From Terriglobus tenax (GTDB taxonomy: Bacteria; Acidobacteriota; Terriglobia; Terriglobales; Acidobacteriaceae), in assembly GCF_025685395.1 (NCBI RefSeq), contig NZ_JAGSYA010000003.1, positions 620,001 through 684,000 on the forward strand: a DNA stretch of 64,000 nt, written 5' to 3'. Below the pieces are notes generated by a model. The model was given only the letters and a program-made list of their open reading frames with translations. It searched no databases and was not told the DNA's origin. The position numbers were made by a program, and so were the translations under genes. Below, piece after piece: positions 62,403 to 64,000 of the stretch. Every line of letters starts with the position of its first letter. Within the stretch, counting starts at the first letter, position 1.

Positions 62403-64000
62403 CTACTTCGCAGCATACCCATACGGATACAACGGATTCTTGCTGTCGTGCGGCAGGCCGCTCTGCTGCTGCTCCACGGCTTCCATCGACGAGGGCAGCT
62501 CGAACGGCAGGTGCCCCTCGGCGCGCGCCTTGCCGCTAAGTACGCCCAGCAGCGCCCTGTCACTGACGCCGAAGTCCGCCCACAGACCGGCAACGCGATC
62601 CTTGACTTCGGTCAGAATCGCTGGACGATCCATGTAGACGGTCATCAATACCGGTGTCTTGCCGCACTTCAGCAGGGCGTCGTAAGCCGCATCGCCGGGT
62701 TGGAAGTTGAGCCGGCCCTCGTGCTGGCGCGAGCCGAAGAAGTAGCCCTTATGCGGTGATTCCCACGGAGTCTCGGCGCGGATCAGGGCCACGTCCGCTT
62801 CCTCCGGCGATTCAACGACCTTGTAGCCTGCTGCCTCCGCAGCTGAGCCGTCGATATGGAAGAGCCATACCTTCACCCCGGACTTCAATAGATTCGCGGC
62901 TGGTTTCTTCAATGGCACCATGGCACGCTGCTGCGCTGCTTCCCCTGCCGCAAGGGAAGCGGGATCACCGACAACTTTCTTCGCCGCCGCAGCATCAACG
63001 TACGGATTCTCGAATAATCCAATCTCGAACTTCTGCTCCATCAGCAGAGTAACCGCCTCGCGCATGCGAGCCTCGGAGAGCTTGCCGCTCTTGTTTGCGT
63101 CCAGCAGTGCGGCCACATCTTCGGTGCCGCCTACCTGGTCAACCCCTGCGTTGATCGCCATGGCAAAGCGTTCGGGCCGGGGTAGATCTTCGACACCCCA
63201 CGACATGGCAATCTGCGACACGCCCGGACGCTGGCCGGCCGGCATACCGTTCTTGCAGATGTCTCCACAGTCGCTGGTAATGCCCCAATCGCTGACAATC
63301 GCACCTTTGAAGCCATACTTGCCGCGCAGCAGTCCGGTGAGCAGTTGTTTGTTCATGCCGGCGCCCGCCTGCTCCAGCGGCTTACCGTCGAGCGTCACCT
63401 TATCCAGGATCGAATACGTCGGCATCACCGCCGCTACCTTCGCATCAAACGCGCCGAGGAAAGGGCGAATGTGATAGGGAAGCTGCTCCGTTGTCACATC
63501 GGAGTAGCGGCCGTAGTAGTTGTGGCTGTCCAGGCCGTCGCGTTGTGCTCCATAGCCAACCCAGTGCTTGACCACGGTGACCACGGAACCCGCATTCAGC
63601 CCGGTGCGGCCTTTCTGCATTCCTTCCACGTAGGCTTCTACCTGTTTGCCGGCAACATCCGCATCTTCGCCAAAGGTCCCGTTCAGGCGCGACCATCGAG
63701 GCTCGGTGGCAAGGTCTGCCTGCGGGGAGAGCGCCTCGCGGATGCCGACGGCGATGTACTCCTTGCGCACGATATCGGCGTAGCGGCGTGTCAGCGCAGC
63801 GTCGTTGATCGCAGCCAGTCCTGTAGTTTCCGGCCACTTGGAGAACGAACCGGCCTCCACGCTGGCTCCGGGCACGTAGAGGAAATTGTTGCGCGGATCC
63901 GTGCTGATGGTCAGAGGAATGCCGAAGTGTGCGGACTCGGCAAGCTCCTGCAGGCGGTTGTTGGACTCAGCAATATTGGCCGGGTCGCCGCCCAGACGCG
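62403..64000 (-). CDS. GH3 beta-glycosidase, 5' part beyond the window
   Basis: About 532 residues visible; the frame is open to position 64000, so the N-terminus is cut off. GH3 barrel: LSPQADLATEPRWSRLNGTF, VKHWVGYGAQRDGLDSHNYY and the nucleophile aspartate in IVSDWGITSDC. The second domain follows, ending SKNPLYPYGYAAK. It removes terminal beta-linked sugars, probably glucose or xylose, from oligosaccharides; export cannot be judged without the N-terminus. Confidence 0.92.
   Translation of the reverse strand, partial: RLGGDPANIAESNNRLQELAESAHFGIPLTISTDPRNNFLYVPGASVEAGSFSKWPETTGLAAINDAALTRRYADIVRKEYIAVGIREALSPQADLATEPRWSRLNGTFGEDADVAGKQVEAYVEGMQKGRTGLNAGSVVTVVKHWVGYGAQRDGLDSHNYYGRYSDVTTEQLPYHIRPFLGAFDAKVAAVMPTYSILDKVTLDGKPLEQAGAGMNKQLLTGLLRGKYGFKGAIVSDWGITSDCGDICKNGMPAGQRPGVSQIAMSWGVEDLPRPERFAMAINAGVDQVGGTEDVAALLDANKSGKLSEARMREAVTLLMEQKFEIGLFENPYVDAAAAKKVVGDPASLAAGEAAQQRAMVPLKKPAANLLKSGVKVWLFHIDGSAAEAAGYKVVESPEEADVALIRAETPWESPHKGYFFGSRQHEGRLNFQPGDAAYDALLKCGKTPVLMTVYMDRPAILTEVKDRVAGLWADFGVSDRALLGVLSGKARAEGHLPFELPSSMEAVEQQQSGLPHDSKNPLYPYGYAAK

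Overview
This window looks like chromosome of an Acidobacteriota of the Terriglobia type (Granulicella, Terriglobus, Edaphobacter or similar). The evidence is three complete, very large Oar-like TonB-dependent receptors with an N-terminal carboxypeptidase-regulatory domain, membrane-anchored winged-helix regulators, NHL-repeat secreted proteins with a typical C-terminal tail, and many family 20/35/36/3 glycoside hydrolases. Species identity is inference.

Layout. (1) 1-2,060: a small HTH-like protein, then a minus-strand HTH / nucleotidyltransferase / XRE cluster resembling a toxin-antitoxin module, with a perfect palindrome at its promoter. (2) 2,180-22,530: an accessory, partly decayed region bracketed by two degenerate copies of the 3' half of a tRNA-Leu(CAA) gene. 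It holds an AAA-ATPase fragment joined to a receptor tail, a receptor plus Tat-exported pyruvyl-transferase-like operon facing a membrane-bound regulator, a second receptor, an IS110 fragment fused to an NHL-repeat remnant, a semialdehyde dehydrogenase, a CcmF tail, an SDR tail, a small methyltransferase operon and a diguanylate cyclase. (3) 22,630-40,600: a coherent galactoside / N-acetylgalactosamine (GalNAc) utilisation locus. It contains a GH20 hexosaminidase, an amidohydrolase, a GH36-like enzyme, a tagatose-bisphosphate aldolase subunit, an AgaR-like repressor, a TonB receptor, a GH35 beta-galactosidase, an epimerase, a PfkB kinase, an AgaS-like deaminase and an MFS sugar porter. TTTCGTTT-type motifs recur in its three divergent promoter regions. 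(4) 40,880-48,510: a co-directional set encoding a collagen-like multi-module surface protein, two phage-tail-collar proteins, a GNAT acetyltransferase, an NHL/Ig-repeat protein and an outer-membrane barrel. This is my best candidate for an undescribed system. (5) 48,590-57,730: two paralogous SDR plus NADP-reductase cassettes, one next to an AraC regulator and one next to a TetR regulator with clear operators, separated by secreted hypothetical proteins and gene remnants. (6) 57,740-59,010: a frameshifted lactate/glycolate-oxidase-type remnant and an integrase remnant abutting the 3' end of an initiator tRNA-Met. (7) 59,190-64,000: ordinary genes, namely a BON-domain protein, a PspC-domain protein, lysA, and a GH3 enzyme that runs off the right edge.

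How the sugar locus fits together (inference): the receptor imports oligosaccharides. GH20, GH35 and GH36-like enzymes release GalNAc and galactose, and the MFS porter takes them into the cytoplasm. A PfkB kinase, AgaS and the KbaZ-type protein carry the amino sugar through tagatose phosphates to triose phosphates. An AgaR-like DeoR repressor would control the three divergent promoters. No recognisable GalNAc-6-phosphate deacetylase and no aldolase catalytic subunit is present, so either the linked amidohydrolase fills a gap or those steps are encoded elsewhere.
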